Of a stretch of DNA of 64,000 bases, positions 45,704-57,760 are shown in pieces (positions within the stretch are counted from its first letter, which is position 1; the number at the start of each line of letters is the position of its first letter). The DNA comes from Roridomyces roridus (lineage: Eukaryota > Basidiomycota > Agaricomycetes > Agaricales > Mycenaceae), in assembly GCA_029378245.1 (NCBI GenBank), contig JARKIF010000016.1, positions 372,001 through 436,000 on the forward strand. Direction: 5' to 3'. The position numbers were made by a program, and so were the translations under genes. Below the pieces are notes generated by a model. It did not search any database, was not told the origin of the DNA, and worked only from the letters and a program-made list of their open reading frames with translations.

Positions 45704-47028
45704 CTACCGAATATACTCGCCCGGCTCCGCCACACCCCTTCCTCCATACCAGCGTTTATACCCAGTCCCCCAAATCTGCCATAACTTTGTTGGAAACCAT
45801 CGGTTTCTTGTTGCACTTCTGTCCGCTTTGCCAGCCCACTGGGTGATGACCTCGGACTCGAGTTGGATCGCGAACCGAATGTCTGCATGGGAGATGCCGT
45901 AGCGTGTTGCAGTGGGGATGCGGCTGGCTGAAGGGGAGGGAGGGGGCACCAGGTCATCTGCAGATGGTAGGGCGCTGGTATCCAGTTCACTGATGGACCA
46001 AACGCAGACTTTATATGGAAATTGCGTCCAAGCATAGACGAGACGGACTTCTACGCCTTCCTCGGAACCCTGGGCGGGCACAGGCATGCGCGACACGACC
46101 ATATGAAAGAACTCGCGCGCCGTTGCGTAGTCTCGGAAGTAATACGCGCGGTACAGCGAAGGCAGACCTTGCAGCTCCGGCGCCCTTGTCTTGAGCGGCA
46201 TTATAGCCCAGCCGCTGCACACCAACCTCCGAAGGTACAGCCGCAAGTCTTTCTTCACAAGGGGTTGGTGAGGCCAGGCCGCCGACACTGGTGGGGCGGG
46301 CGTCAAACGCAGGTTTTCAGGTGGTACGAGCACCTTTTGTGCCCGCGGGGGGACGGGACCATGGTTGATTTTTAGTTGGGAGGTCATGAAGTGCATGTAT
46401 TCGAGGGACATGACTTTGTAAAATGGTTTGACATAGGGAACGCCGGGCAGGGCGGTGCCAACGGTAGAGAGGTATGCCGTCTCTGTTTCTACGGCGAGAC
46501 GTATGAGGGTCCGGGTGACCCCCTCGGGTGATTGCAAGTAGATGTCGGCGTCGTAGTTGGGAAAGACCGTTATCTGGTTGAGCCTCTGAGATTGTTTCGA
46601 GTGGGAGGCGAAAGAGACCCACTGTTCCACCGGATAAACTGCGCGTAGCATGTGTGAATTTGACGAGGTGCTCAAAGCTCGGGAAACGCAACACCCGATG
46701 GAGAGCATTCGCGCCCTGCCCGTGCGTCGGTTGTGCAATCATAAACTCCCATCCATGGCTGTACAACGGTTCCAGATAGCGCGAAAAGTCAGAATCGATC
46801 AGGTTCTCTGTGGATTCCGGAGGAAGAGCGAGCTCAGGAAGGACTGGCTGGAGTGATTTAGTACGCACAAGCAGGACGAGGAAGGATACGCACCGCTGGG
46901 GCCCAGGGTGTGGTTACAAGCTCCTGGGTGGCACGTTTGGGCTGGGACCACTGCGTTCTCGATAAATGTCGCCGGAAAACATGAATCCGAGGACGGGAGC
47001 AGATGGCAGCGAATCTCAAGGCCAGCAT
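45704..47028 (-). CDS. two-domain PCD/DCoH-like protein, probably mitochondrial, 411 aa
   Basis: Exons 47028-46894, 46847-46665 and 46621-45704, phase-0 joins. The N-terminus (MLALRFAAICSRPRIHVFRRHLSR) is a good mitochondrial presequence. Two similar segments follow: SHGWEFM ... VLRFPSFEHLWVSFASHS ... NQITVFPNYDADI (about 85-160), and SGWAIM ... LYRAYYFRDYATAREFFHMV ... VYAWTQFPYKVCVWSI (about 225-310). The order of strands and helices, with F.F.sFe.lw.F followed by hhP-like ITVFPNYD, recalls pterin-4a-carbinolamine dehydratase (DCoH), but I do not see the full catalytic His set, so enzymatic activity is doubtful. Confidence 0.6.
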
Positions 47029-47106
47029 AAACAAGGCCAACGTTACGCGTCGCGTTGAGATTATATGGAAATTACATTTTACTATGTACATGGTATAATA
47101 TTATTC

Positions 47107-48608
47107 TCATCGTCGTATGTAGTCAGTGGATTCCGACTGGGATAGTTGGGATGCATGGAAAGGAATATGCGCGAGTTCGACAACCTGCCGTGGATCCTGC
47201 CGGACAGCGGAGTCGTCGTCAGTTTCCTCGGCGTCTGTTCGCGCGGCTGAACGCCGCAGACTGATAATCATACGGCATGTTGCAGTGGTGGTGAAACACC
47301 ACGTAAAACTGTATGTAGATTGAGCAAAAAAAAAAAAGAGAGACTCAAATCTGCCATGAACGCACAAGAGAGCCACGAAAAGCAAGGACGGCTTGAAGAA
47401 GGTTAGCAGCGTGAAGAAGAGGACTGACTAGGCGTACCCTGGCGGTCAAAAATACGATTGCGTTAGTGAGACCAACACCTGGTCAAGTCAGCGATCTGGT
47501 GGTGTCTTTTCGACGAGGAAGCGTACCGAATAGACACTGCGTTTGCAATCAAGATCGCATCTTGCAAGGGAAGTAGCAAAACAGACCAGAAAAAACATAT
47601 AGCCGTCATCTCTCAGTAGTTGGAGCGTCTGGGGACGCGTGACGATTTTCCATGCTATGCCCAGTATCATCATGAACTCATAGACGACCTGGAGAGTTTG
47701 AGCGATTGATGTGAAGATGCCGTGCGAAGACATACAGCGGGGATCCAGACGACGCCTAGTTTGGCTGGAGCCGTGAAACCGCACATGTTGACGGCTTGAG
47801 CAAAGTATAGCGTCGCTGTGGTCACTTTAAGATGGCATGACCAGGTCCAGCGCAAAACACATACGTATCATACGGGCGACGTCAATCCATGCCAAAACCA
47901 AGGTGGCTGTTTGGACGATGGCGAAGCACAAGAGGGAAGATATCATGAAGGCTCGATTGCGTTCTATGGTTTCGAAATGAGCGACGACGAGAACAGGGGA
48001 ATTGAGATTGACCCCATAGGACCCAGAGTCGTAGAAGAACAAGCCCTGTTGGAAGGTGAGGTGTTTGAGGAGGTAAGACAGAGATGCGCACAGTTGTTGA
48101 TGGCAATGGCGAACCAGCCCAGTAACACGGAGAGGGTTAACCAGGCTTGGCAACTGGGAATAGTCAATGCTTGTGTATGGAAACACACATTTCGCTCACA
48201 ACTAGAAATTGTCAATGAAAACGAGACAGGTTTGGAGCTTAGTCAACGCACTCTGTCGGAGAGTTCTATGGCAGAGATACCGGCCAGTTCTGCGAGGTTG
48301 AGAGGGTAAGAACTTTGGCGCAAGCTCGCACTCACGAATGGTTTCTATAATCATGATCATAGGAACCAGATAACGCAATGCCAGGAAGAGTATCTTTCCA
48401 GACGACCAGTTGGCGCTCCATATGAATCTTGCTTCGTCGGGCAGGGTCAAAACATGGTCGTACAATAAAATGACCAGTCCTGCAGCTGTTATGCTTTAGT
48501 GCATGCATTCAAAGACTGCACGAACATACCACTGGTGTACCGAGTCGTTCGAAGGTCGACGAGCGACAGGAGTAGCTCGCCGTAGTCACTTCCAGGCAGC
48601 AGCGACAT
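47107..48608 (-). CDS. DUF6533 seven-helix membrane protein
   Basis: A DUF6533 family protein of Agaricomycetes. The signature YDHVLTLPDEARFIWSANWSSGK and LFLALRYLVPMI is clear after the first intron. Later exons encode LRLWVLWERNRA..., LAWIDVARM, a CGFTAPAKLGVVWIPA segment and ARPSLLFVALLFTWCFTTTATCRMIISLR, all membrane-type helices; the C-terminus is a short acidic cytoplasmic tail. The gene has about ten short introns; exons 4-5 around SDR|RNVCF are uncertain. Start MSLLPGSDYGEL. The family has no assigned function and looks like a GPCR-like topology. Confidence 0.8.
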
Positions 48609-48856
48609 TGCGTACGTTGGAAGAGCCCAGACGGGGATATGTGCATAGTGTGTGGGTAGTTGTGTGGGTGATAGCCGATAGACGGCAATTCTCCGGCGGC
48701 GGCTCCACGACCCTTGTGAAACAGTCCGTGGCGGCTTGAGAACAGGGAGGATGTGATTCCATGAAAGAAATGACCAGGAAAAATCTCTAGAAGGTTCCAA
48801 GATCAAAATCGATCACCCCATCAATTTTGCTACACTTTTCTTTTCTGTTCTCTCTA

Positions 48857-51410
48857 ATGGCCGTCGTTGGAATCGACTTTGGATCGCTTCACAGCAAAGT
48901 ACGCTCCTTACCCTCATCCCCCCACTCTTTAACGCCCTCCACCAGATTGGTGTCGCAAGACATCGCGGTATCGACATCATCACCAATGAAGTCTCTAATC
49001 GCGCTACCCCGTCCGTCCCCGCCTCTTTTTGTCTGCTTTCTTTTCTGATTTCATTCCCCAGGTCTCTTGTTGCCTTTGGACCCAAACAACGGTCCATTGG
49101 CGAGTCCGCAAAGACCCAAGAGACTTCCAACTTCAAGAACACCGTCGGGTCCTTGAAGCGATTAATCGGACGGACTTTGGCAGATCCCGAGGTCCAGGAG
49201 ATCGAGAAAAAGTTTCTCAATGCAGCCCTCGTCGATGTTCAGGGTTCTGTTGGCGTCGAGGTGCGTCGCGTTCGGCTTGTCCAATATTTTCCTCCTCAGC
49301 ACATCTCTAGGTAAATTACGTCGGCGAAAGACAGTCCTTCTCCGCGACGCAGCTTGTAGCCATGTATCTTGGCAAGCTGCGCGATATCGCTGCCAATGAG
49401 CTCAAGACTGGAGTCACCGATGTTGTCATCGCCGTCCCTGGTTGGTACACCGACCTCCAGCGGCGTGCCCTTCTCGATGCTGCCGCGATCGCCGGTCTCA
49501 ACCCCCTCCGACTCATCAATGATACCACCGCCGTCGCTCTCGGCTACGGAATCACCAAATCAGATCTCCCCGAGCCTGAAAATCCCCGGCACGTTGTCTT
49601 TGTCGATGTTGGGCATTCGAGTTTGTCTGCTTCCGTTGTTGCGTACTCCAAGGGCCAGCTCGTCGTCAAAAGCGCTGCCTATGACCGCAATCTGGGCGGT
49701 CGGGACATTGATTACGCGCTCGTCCGCCATTTTTCGGAGGAGTTCACAACGAAATACAAGATCGATGTCTTGTCCAACCCCAAGGCGACCTTCAGGTTGG
49801 CAGCAGCATGCGAGAAGCTCAAAAAAGTCCTTTCAGCCAACGCCGAATCACCTTTGAATGTCGAATCCATCATGAACGATGTCGACGCAACCTCTAAACT
49901 ATCCCGCGAAGAGATGGAGGGGCTTGTGTCGGGTGTGCTCGACCGTATCGTAGCGCCCCTGCAGCGTGTCCTCGCCGACTCGGGTCTCACTCTCGATGAA
50001 ATCGATGCCGTCGAACTCGTCGGCGGCTCGACCCGTGTCCCCGCCGTGCGCGCCCGCATCCAGGAGGCTTTCCCCGGCAAGGTCCTTTCCACCACCTTGA
50101 ATCAGGATGAAGCCATCGCTCGTGGCTCCACCTTCTGCTGCGCCATCCTTTCCCCCGTCTTCCGCGTCCGTGACTTCCACACGCACGACATCACCCACTA
50201 CCCTATCAAAGTTCAGTGGGAAGCGTCGCCCACAGATCCTGAGGAGGACACGGAACTCACCGTGTTCCAGCAGGGTGACAAGCTCCCTTCCACCAAGGTC
50301 CTCTCTTTCTACCGCCGCGACACTTTCGACCTTGAGGCGCAGTACGCTGAGCCCTCTGGTCTGCCCGGCGGCATCAACCCGTGGCTTGGGCATTTCACGG
50401 CCAAGAACGTGCCCGCTGATCCCAAGGGCGACTCGACTTGCGTCCGGGTAAAGACACGGATCAACGCCCACGGTATCATGTCATTCGAGGGAGCGTATGT
50501 TGAGGAGGTTGAAGAGAAAGATGAGCCGGCACCGATGGATGTGGATGCCCCTGCGGAGGGTGCTACTCCGCCGCCAAAGAAGAGGCGTGTCAAGAAGATC
50601 GAGGTTCCTTTCATCGCCACATCTTCATCTCTGGACAAGTCTGTCGTCGAGACGTTGAGGGAGCAGGAAAATGCCATGCACGCTGCCGACAAGCTCGTCA
50701 TGGACACCGAGGTGCGCTTTTTTTATGCCGTATGTGAAAAGCTTATTCACTGCCAATAGGATCGTAAAAATGCTCTCGAGGAATACGTTTACGACATGCG
50801 GGGCAAGCTCGATGAGCGCTACGCGTCCTTTGTCCAGGCAGACGAGAAGGCGAAACTCCTCGTCGCATTGCAAGAGGCCGAGGATTGGCTATACACCGAG
50901 GAGGGTGAAGATGCCACCAAGTCGGCCTATGTCCAGCGCCTCGACGCCCTCAAGGTCCTCGGCGACCCTATCACCTTCCGCTACAAGGAACACGAGGGTC
51001 GCCAGGCTGCTATCGCCCAACTTCGCGAAACCCTCAACACATACATGTCCCAAGCTACCTCTGGGGACGAAAAATACTCTCACATCGAGGAGAAGGACAA
51101 GGAGACTGTCGTCGAAAAGGTCGCGACCGTCCAGAAATGGCTCGATGACCAGATCGTGCGACAAGCCGAGCGTCCGAAGAACGTGGAACCCGTCTTGAAG
51201 AGCTCTGAGATTGCCAAGAAGCGGGACGAGGTGATTTACTTTGCCAGCCCGATCATGACCAGGCCCAAGCCCAAGCCGCCGGTCGTGCCTGGCGGGACAC
51301 CATCGGGCACGCAGACGCCCAAGAGCGGCAAGGACACTCCCGACCCTGCTGCTGGTGAAGCAAAGGCGGAGGCGGAGGCCCCTGGCCCTTCTGAGATGGA
51401 TATAGATTAG
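48857..51410 (+). CDS. SSE1: Hsp110-type chaperone (Sse1/Hsp70 superfamily), 785 aa
   Basis: Exons 48857-48898, 48946-49010, 49062-49260, 49311-50711 and 50760-51410. N-terminal actin-like ATPase domain with VGIDFGSLHSKIGVARH at the first splice, phosphate-binding region VFVDVGHSSLS, and adenosine motif VELVGGSTRVPAV. The substrate domain has an acidic insert with PAPMDVDAP and a basic KKRRVKK stretch; an extended helical lid ends in a Pro/Lys-rich, acidic tail (EMDID). The first-phosphate DFGS (rather than DLGTT) and long lid mark Hsp110/Sse, a nucleotide exchange factor for Hsp70. Confidence 0.95.
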
Positions 51411-51502
51411 AGTGAATCGTTTATGCTCCCCATAGATCGAAATAATCCAGTCTGCTGTTGTAACCATTCTACATAACTTGGATAAATGTACAGTTGGCGA
51501 TG

Positions 51503-52573
51503 CTATTTTCTCTCCCCACGCAAGGAAGAATTCCTTCGATCCAAAGGCATATTGTCTTGTAAGGGCGACACGCTGCGCTGGCGCCGTGGCGAGGTTGGTG
51601 GGGTCCCTCCCTCCCTCTGGCGTGCTGGTATGGGCGGGGTGGCACTTCGGACACCTTCCGTTGATACACGAGCGCCAGAGACGGGCGTATCAGGCCGCCA
51701 CCAAGTTACGATACGTCCCAACCAGCCTCGACCACGTCCTAGTTGTTCTTGTTGGGCACGCTTCCGCTCAAAGTTGGCCCTGTAGCGCTCGTAACCATCG
51801 CGGAAGGAGCGGTCCACGCGAGAAGAGAAGCGAAGTTCTCCTCGTGGATTCAGCGTTGGGGGAATGGGTGGTATAGGGACGGAAGCGGACGTCGTGGTGA
51901 TTGCTGGCGGAGTTGCTGGTGATTTCGGGCCCGGTGGTGGATCTGCGGGACGTGGAAAGAAGAAGGAAACCGGGTTGAAGTAGAACTTGGAGTGCAGCGG
52001 CGGCTTTCCTTACGTTCAAATACATATTGAACGATCTCAGCGCCCGGTTTGCATGCGGAACGTATCTGGGAATATATTAATGGCACGCATGCCGCTGAGA
52101 GCGAAGCACGCACTTGTTCGCATACGCGATTTTATCAGAGTAAGTTCCACTCGCAAAGAAGAGAGCCAGCGTTGTTACACTGACGAACAACAGGCCGCTC
52201 GGAGAAATAAGGGTGTATATACACCTCGGTTTCTTCCGTGTACATGTCGGGAAGTACACGCCGCAGCACCAGTTTACATGGAATAGCGATCAGGGAAATG
52301 TCGGGTGGGAGGAGCACTTCTGCGAGCAAGAATACGATTATGAGAAGTAGCTGGACAAGGAATACTGCAAACGAGTGAGTCGGTGGCGGGTCTCGAGGGG
52401 ACGAAGAGCAGTACGGTACGTTGGTAGCGAGACTTGCGGCGTTGCAGACTTGCTGCTGTTGTTTTGAGGCGCTCTTCAAAGAGGAGAAGGTCGCGGTAGG
52501 TGGCCACATCGTTCTGAGGGTATACGGAGCTCTTGGGAGAAGGAGTTGACCGAGGACGCATATGCATATGCAT
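51503..52573 (-). CDS. SPO7: Spo7-like regulatory subunit of the Nem1-Spo7 lipin phosphatase (frame broken once)
   Basis: Start in the cluster of Met codons at 52573-52561, since no earlier ATG fits. TYRDLLLFEERLKTTAASLQRRKSRYQ is the Spo7/CNEP1R1 signature, followed by two membrane helices (FLVQLLLIIVFLLAEVLL and GLLFVSVTTLALFFASG). The next exon encodes FNMYLNVR; the following conserved KPPLHSKFYFNPVSFFFPRP segment is in the +1 frame because of one extra A in an A-run (plus-strand TTT at 52005-52007). The remaining Pro-rich region and RVDRSFRDGYERYRANFERKR are intact in the new frame. Known role: with Nem1 it dephosphorylates Pah1 at the nuclear/ER membrane. The break may be a base-calling error. 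Confidence 0.78.
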
Positions 52574-52637
52574 CCTGGTCCGTACCAAGCCTTGTATGCC
52601 ATCAAACTCGCTTAACAAATTTCTTCACTTCCGCGCC

Positions 52638-54220
52638 ATGGTCTGTCTGTGCCTAATCTCTCTCTCCGGTCGCCTCACAGTTCTCTTAGAAAATCAAAGT
52701 CCTGCAGCATGACCTTGTCGCGCACCTACCCCAACGCCCAGGAGATCCCACTCCAATGTCAAGAAATTTGAACCCGTTAATGCACCCTTTTGCAAAAGCG
52801 CGCGAACGCACGCGTGCTTTGAATGCAGCCAAAATGGACCGCATGTTCTCAAAACCGTTCATAGACAGCTTGGAGGGTCATGTCGATGCCGTCGAAGTTA
52901 TGGCAAAACAACCAGGGTCACTTACAACTGTCGCCAGTGGAAGTTGGGACGGAGGTACTTGTGATATTCAACATCCTCTCACTCCTTTGACCGTATCGCA
53001 GGTGTCATTGTCCACCACCTGGCAAGGCGAAGTCAATTACTGCATATTCCACAAGCACACGCGGGCAAAGTCTCGGGCGTTTGCTTTTCACGACAAGGTC
53101 GTTTGTTCAGCTGTGGTGTAGACCGGACAGTCAAGTCATGGAATCCCGACGATTCGCAGACCGAGAATCCGCAGCCCGTTGCAGTCTTCAGCGGAAAATC
53201 CGCGTTCAAGTATGTTCCGCCTTGGAAGTTTTGGTCCCCTCCTTATATTCTGTTGTACAGCTCCATTGACCACCATAATTCCGATCCTACATTTGCAACA
53301 GCATCCAATCTCGTCCAGATCTGGGATGAAACAAAGTACACACGACGTCTCTTGCTAGTTTTTTTCACTAACAGATAATCAGGAGCCTTCCCGTATCCAA
53401 CCTCACGTTTCCTACCTCTACCGAAACGATCAACTCTGTTCGTTTCAACTTGAGCGAGACCTCCGTGTTGGCTAGCATTGGGTCGGATCGCACCTTTACC
53501 CTGTACGACATACGCACCGGGAAAGCCGAGCGTCGTGTGGTTATGCAGATGAGCAGCAACTCACTCTCATGGTCGCCAACGTTTCCTACGACAGTACTGC
53601 TGGCGTCTGAGGACCATAACCTTTACACGTTCGATATACGGCGCTTTGATGCCCCTACACAGATTTACAAGGGGCACGTCGCTGCTGTAATGTCTTGCGA
53701 CTGGGCTCCGACTGGATTAGAATTCGTCAGTGGAGGATGGGACCGCACTGTGCGCATATGGAAAGAGGGACGAGGCCATAGTCCCGAGGTGTACCACACA
53801 AAACGGATGCACAGGTACGTTCTTACAACCTAAACGCCCTTTTCGCCCTCAATAAAAGACAGGGTATCATCTACACTTTTCACATCCGATGCCCGCTTCG
53901 TGCTTTCGGGCTCTGACGACGGGAATGTGCGGATATGGAAGGCCAATGCTTCAGAACGGCTGGGGATTGTCACCACCCGGGAGCGGGCTGCTATCGAGTA
54001 CCGTGACAGCCTAAAGCAAAGGTGGAAGTCGGACGGCGAAGTTGGGCGAGTCATACGGAGCCGCCATGTCCCTCGACCAGTGCATCAGGCAGCCAAGCTC
54101 AAGCGGACGATGCTGGAGGCCCAACGGGTCAAGGAAGAGCGCCGCCGGAAACACACGCGGGCAGGGGAGTCGAAGCCCAAGGCAGAACGAAAAAAGCTGG
54201 TGGTTGTGGAGCAGGCCTAG
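52638..54220 (+). CDS. SOF1: U3 snoRNP protein Sof1 (DCAF13), WD40, 446 aa
   Basis: The first exon is just the ATG (52638-52640); a 49-nt intron then leads to KIKVLQHDLVAHL. Other exons: 52690-52954, 53002-53209, 53261-53335, 53383-53814 and 53863-54220. N-terminal segment SRNLNPLMHPFAKARERTRALNAAKMDRMFSKPF is the Sof1 signature, followed by seven WD40 repeats (GSWDGGV..HH, CGVDRTVKSWNP, IGSDRTFTLYDIRT, GGWDRTVRIW, GSDDGNVRIWKA) and a basic C-terminal helix (AAKLKRTMLEAQRVKEERRRKH). Component of the SSU processome for 18S rRNA processing. UTP7, another SSU-processome protein, is the next gene, 29 bp away tail to tail. Confidence 0.93.
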
Positions 54221-54249
54221 AATTATACGATAACAATATTTGTACAACT

Positions 54250-56131
54250 CTATCCAGATGCAAACCGATCCAACGCCGAACGCTTCTTCGGTTTCTCGCC
54301 TGCTGCCTCCTTTTCGCGCGCCTTGCGCTCCTCACGTTGTTTCTCGACCTTCGCCCGGATGGCAATCGACGTCGGTTCAATGACCTTCTTCAGTTGCTTG
54401 CGCAAGTGGCTGCAGACACCGTCAACGACGCAATAATTGGATATATATGGGTCAACGAACCGCTTCGAACTCTTCCCTTTGCCGCGCATCTTCTTGCGCT
54501 CCTTCTCCTCCTTGGTGAGCTTTTGTGCGTCGGGGGCGGCATCATCGGTGTCAACTTCCATTTCATCCGCCTTGCCTTGTGCACGGAGCCGCTCCAGACG
54601 CGGTAGGCGAGCAAACGGTATTGTCTCCGCTGCTTTGCCATCAGAAGAAGTCGTCGTAATTGACAGCTTTGACGGCTCTACCAGCGAGCCCACGAAATCG
54701 GGGTCAATGGTGATCATATCCGGTTGTATCTTGTCGAGCAACGCCTTGACCTCCTTTTCGCGACGTGCCTTGCGGTTCTCAAACGGATCTGCCTCGCTCG
54801 AGTCGAAATTCGGCTCGCCGACGCCCGGTACAAGGATGCTCGAAAGGCCTGCCGAGTGTACCGATCGTAAGTACATCCTCAAACGGCGCAAATCGTACAG
54901 AGACCAGGGGACGGTGCGGAATGGGATGTGTGAGGTATAACGGCGGCTGGGTGCTCCCGTGAATCGGCTGCTGAATTGTTGGCGATGTATAAACCTGAAA
55001 AATTGTCAGCAAGAATCAAATTCAGGTGAAAAGAGATCCCACGTTCACACTTCCACCGCTTGCAACAGCGAGAGCGCCGCGCGCACTCCACTCGACCTCT
55101 GCTGCACCGCCGCGGGCAGACCACTCGCGTATGGCACCTTTCCAGTTGCGGCAGTCCCAGACCTTGACAGTACTGTCACGACCAGCAGTCGCCATGTACC
55201 GCCCGCCGGTACTAGGGTCCACAGAAATGCTGGTGACGGGGCCGAGATGGGCTAAAAGCTGCACCGCGGGATGGGGCAGATTTGGCGTCCAGAGCGTAAC
55301 GCAGCCATTCTGATGACCGAGGTTGATAACGGCGTTGTGCAAATTTTGAGCCATGGCACTAGATGCACCAAGCTTTGTGCGGTGTTCGGTGAGGAGCTGG
55401 CCGGTAGAGGTATCTTGGTACTTGAGATATCCTGCATTTCCAATAGTAGCCAGTAGCCAATGGTATGGAAGGAATTCCATCCGCGTGGGCTCGACGTGGG
55501 CTTTGAGACAATGTAGTTCAACACCGTCTCGGTCGTAAATGAAGACGTATTTCTTCTGTGCCACAGCAAAATGCGAATGGTCGTGCAGAAACCTATTAGA
55601 GCGTTTAAAAGGGTGTAAAAGCTGAACACATTTGACATACGTGATATCCCGGCAAGTTTCTTGGAGCTGCAACTCTGAATGGAGAGTACCAGTTTTCCAA
55701 TCAAATGTAGCGACATGGCCCATACTCCCAACAATAGCCAGATGTCTTCCGTTGCGGGTGTAGCGTGAGCGGTATGGGCCGCCGTCCAGTTTCCACTCCC
55801 TCCGACCACGGCCAGCGTCCTGTCCTGCCCCGTGCTCGATGTCGGTTTGGTCCACTCGCCAGGTCCGTTCTAGGTCATTCTCTGGCTGCATGAGTCCCGG
55901 CTCCTCTGTAAGGAGCATCTCTGCATCGTCGAGCAAGGCCTTTGCTCGGGCTGATTGGGTTGCATTGCGGGATAACTGCGCGCGTAGCTTTTTGTTGGGA
56001 ATATGATTGTATGCGGGCACATTGAGGTCTTTGTCGAACCGGAGGGATCTTGGCAAAGAGGAGCGTTGTACGACCGACTCTGCGGTCAGGTTGTGGGATG
56101 TCTTGCGTTTCTTCTGTTGCGGCGCGTCCAT
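54250..56131 (-). CDS. UTP7: SSU-processome protein Utp7/WDR46 (frame broken once)
   Basis: From MDAPQQKKRKTSHNLTAESV the frame encodes a basic N-terminus, then WD40 repeats with MGHVATFDWKTGTLHSELQLQETCRDIT (spliced), FAVAQKKYVFIYDRDGVELHCL, TIGNAGYLKYQDTSTG, INLGHQNGCVTLWTPN and AGRDSTVKVWDCRNW. A second intron leads to VYTSPTIQQPIHG..PYL and RFAPFEDVLTIG. There the frame shifts +1 (one extra A near 54859) before HSAGLSSILVPGVGEPNFDS, which continues into the BING4CT C-terminal domain and a basic tail (KRSALDRFASG). In the family, G-H-S-x-G follows directly, so the shift is not an intron. It diverges from eIF3e with 50 bp between starts. Confidence 0.88.
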
Positions 56132-56181
56132 GGAGAGAATTTTGAGTGTGTGGCTGTGTTGTACACTTTTTCTTCTCGACG

Positions 56182-57719
56182 ATGGCCGAATTCGACCTCA
56201 CCAAGAGGGTTATGCCCTACCTCGACCGGCATTTGTCCCTACCCCTCCTCGCACATCTGGCAGAAACGAGCCTTTTCGACCAACGGGACATTCACATCGC
56301 CCAGTATGACCTCGCAAAGGGCACCAACATGCCTGACTATGCTGCCAACCTCTTTTCCCAAATATACCCCGACAAGGAGGTCCCCCAGGGTACTATCCTC
56401 GTGCCATTCACCCGGCGGTCCACTGATCCCGCTCAGAATTCGAGGAAAAGCGCCAGAATACGCTGCTGACGCACCAGCGCATGCAGGACGAGGCACAGGC
56501 CGTTCTGGATGTCATTGAGAACCCCGATGTTGCCCAGGCCCTGCGCCAAGACAAGGAACAAAATCTACAGTATCTTAAAGACAACTACAACGTCGGCAAT
56601 AATATCAGTTCTTGTCCATGCGTCTGGTCTTACTTTGCCGCAGCTCACACTCGACCAAATCGCCGCCCTGTATCACTTTGGCCAGTTCCAGTACTCGTAT
56701 GGGTGCGTTGCATCTTGATCGAGTTGGATTGCGCGTTCATGTCTCCACAGCAATTATAGCGGCGCTGCAGATTATCTGTACCATTTCCGCGTACTTTCCA
56801 CCGACAATGACCTCAACACTTCGGCTCAGTGGGGCAAGCTCGCGTCCGGACATACTTTCTGGAAAGTGGGACGCAGCCCTGCAGGAACTAGACACGCTGC
56901 GAGAGTCAATTGACTCGCGCTCTCTCCCCGGACCGGCAATAACGCAGCTGCACTCGCGCACATGGCTGCTCCACTGGTCACTCTTTGTATATTTTAACCA
57001 CCCCTCTGGACGTACTCTCCTGCTCGAGACCTTCCTTTCCCCGGTGTACCTCAACACCATCCAGACGTCCTGTCCCTGGATACTGCGCTACCTCACGGCT
57101 GCTGCGATCCTCTCGCGCGCACCAGCTCCAGGGGCCACACCCCGTGTCCGCAACGCGCTTGCGAGAGCTCATCAAGGTAATTCAGATGGAGGAATACCAG
57201 TACCAGGACCCCGTGACGGCGTTCCTCAAGGAACTCTATGTCGAGTTTGACTTTGAGGCCGCACAGCGGGAGCTGGGGCGTGCGGAGCAGGTGATCAGCG
57301 ACGACTTTTTCCTGGGCGAATTCAGCGCAGACTTTTTGGACAATGCACGCTACCTATCAGTGAGGCGTACTGCCGAACCCACCAAAAGATTGACATTCGA
57401 GATCTTTCCGAGCGTCTGAATCTGTCGCCGGACGAGGGTGAAAAGTGGATCGTGAACCTGATTCGCGAGTCACGCATGGGCGCCGATGCCAAGATTGACT
57501 TGGACAAAGTGGGCTTTCTTGCTTGCTGAGTCTGAGCATTTCTGACCCACTGCACAGAACGTGATTGAGATCTCACGACCAGCGGTTCCCGTATACCAGA
57601 CGGTAATTGACAAGACGAGGGGGCTGCACCTTCGTACATCTGGGCTGGGCACGGCGATCTCGCGTATAGGTGTAGCAGGACCGCAAGGGGCGGCTGGGTC
57701 CGAGGTAGTTGTACGATGA
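56182..57719 (+). CDS. translation initiation factor eIF3 subunit e (frame broken three times)
   Basis: The N-terminus [28 protein letters not shown] and three early introns give [27 protein letters not shown] and [35 protein letters not shown]; the PCI domain and [22 protein letters not shown] follow, then [37 protein letters not shown], the eIF3e signature. The frame breaks +1 at about 56848 (QWGKLAS then [11 protein letters not shown]), +1 at about 57159 (RVRNAL then [16 protein letters not shown]), and -1 at about 57355 (NARYL then [11 protein letters not shown]). A last intron precedes [23 protein letters not shown]. Family knowledge: a core eIF3 subunit needed for translation. Such a gene should not be broken, so error is more likely than pseudogenisation. 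Confidence 0.88.
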
Positions 57720-57760
57720 ATAAAATATACTATTTGTTCGAGTCGACACGTTGATCAAAA

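Noticed and set aside
47320..47340. Run of about 11 A bases
   Set aside because: It is a polypyrimidine tract (on the minus strand) before an acceptor of the DUF6533 gene, so a splice signal rather than a retroposition tail.
54859..54871. Frame break in UTP7 as a tiny 13-nt intron
   Set aside because: The gtacactcggcag string has GT and AG ends, but 13 nt is far below the minimum seen in other introns here (44 nt), and removing it would delete the conserved HSAG residues.
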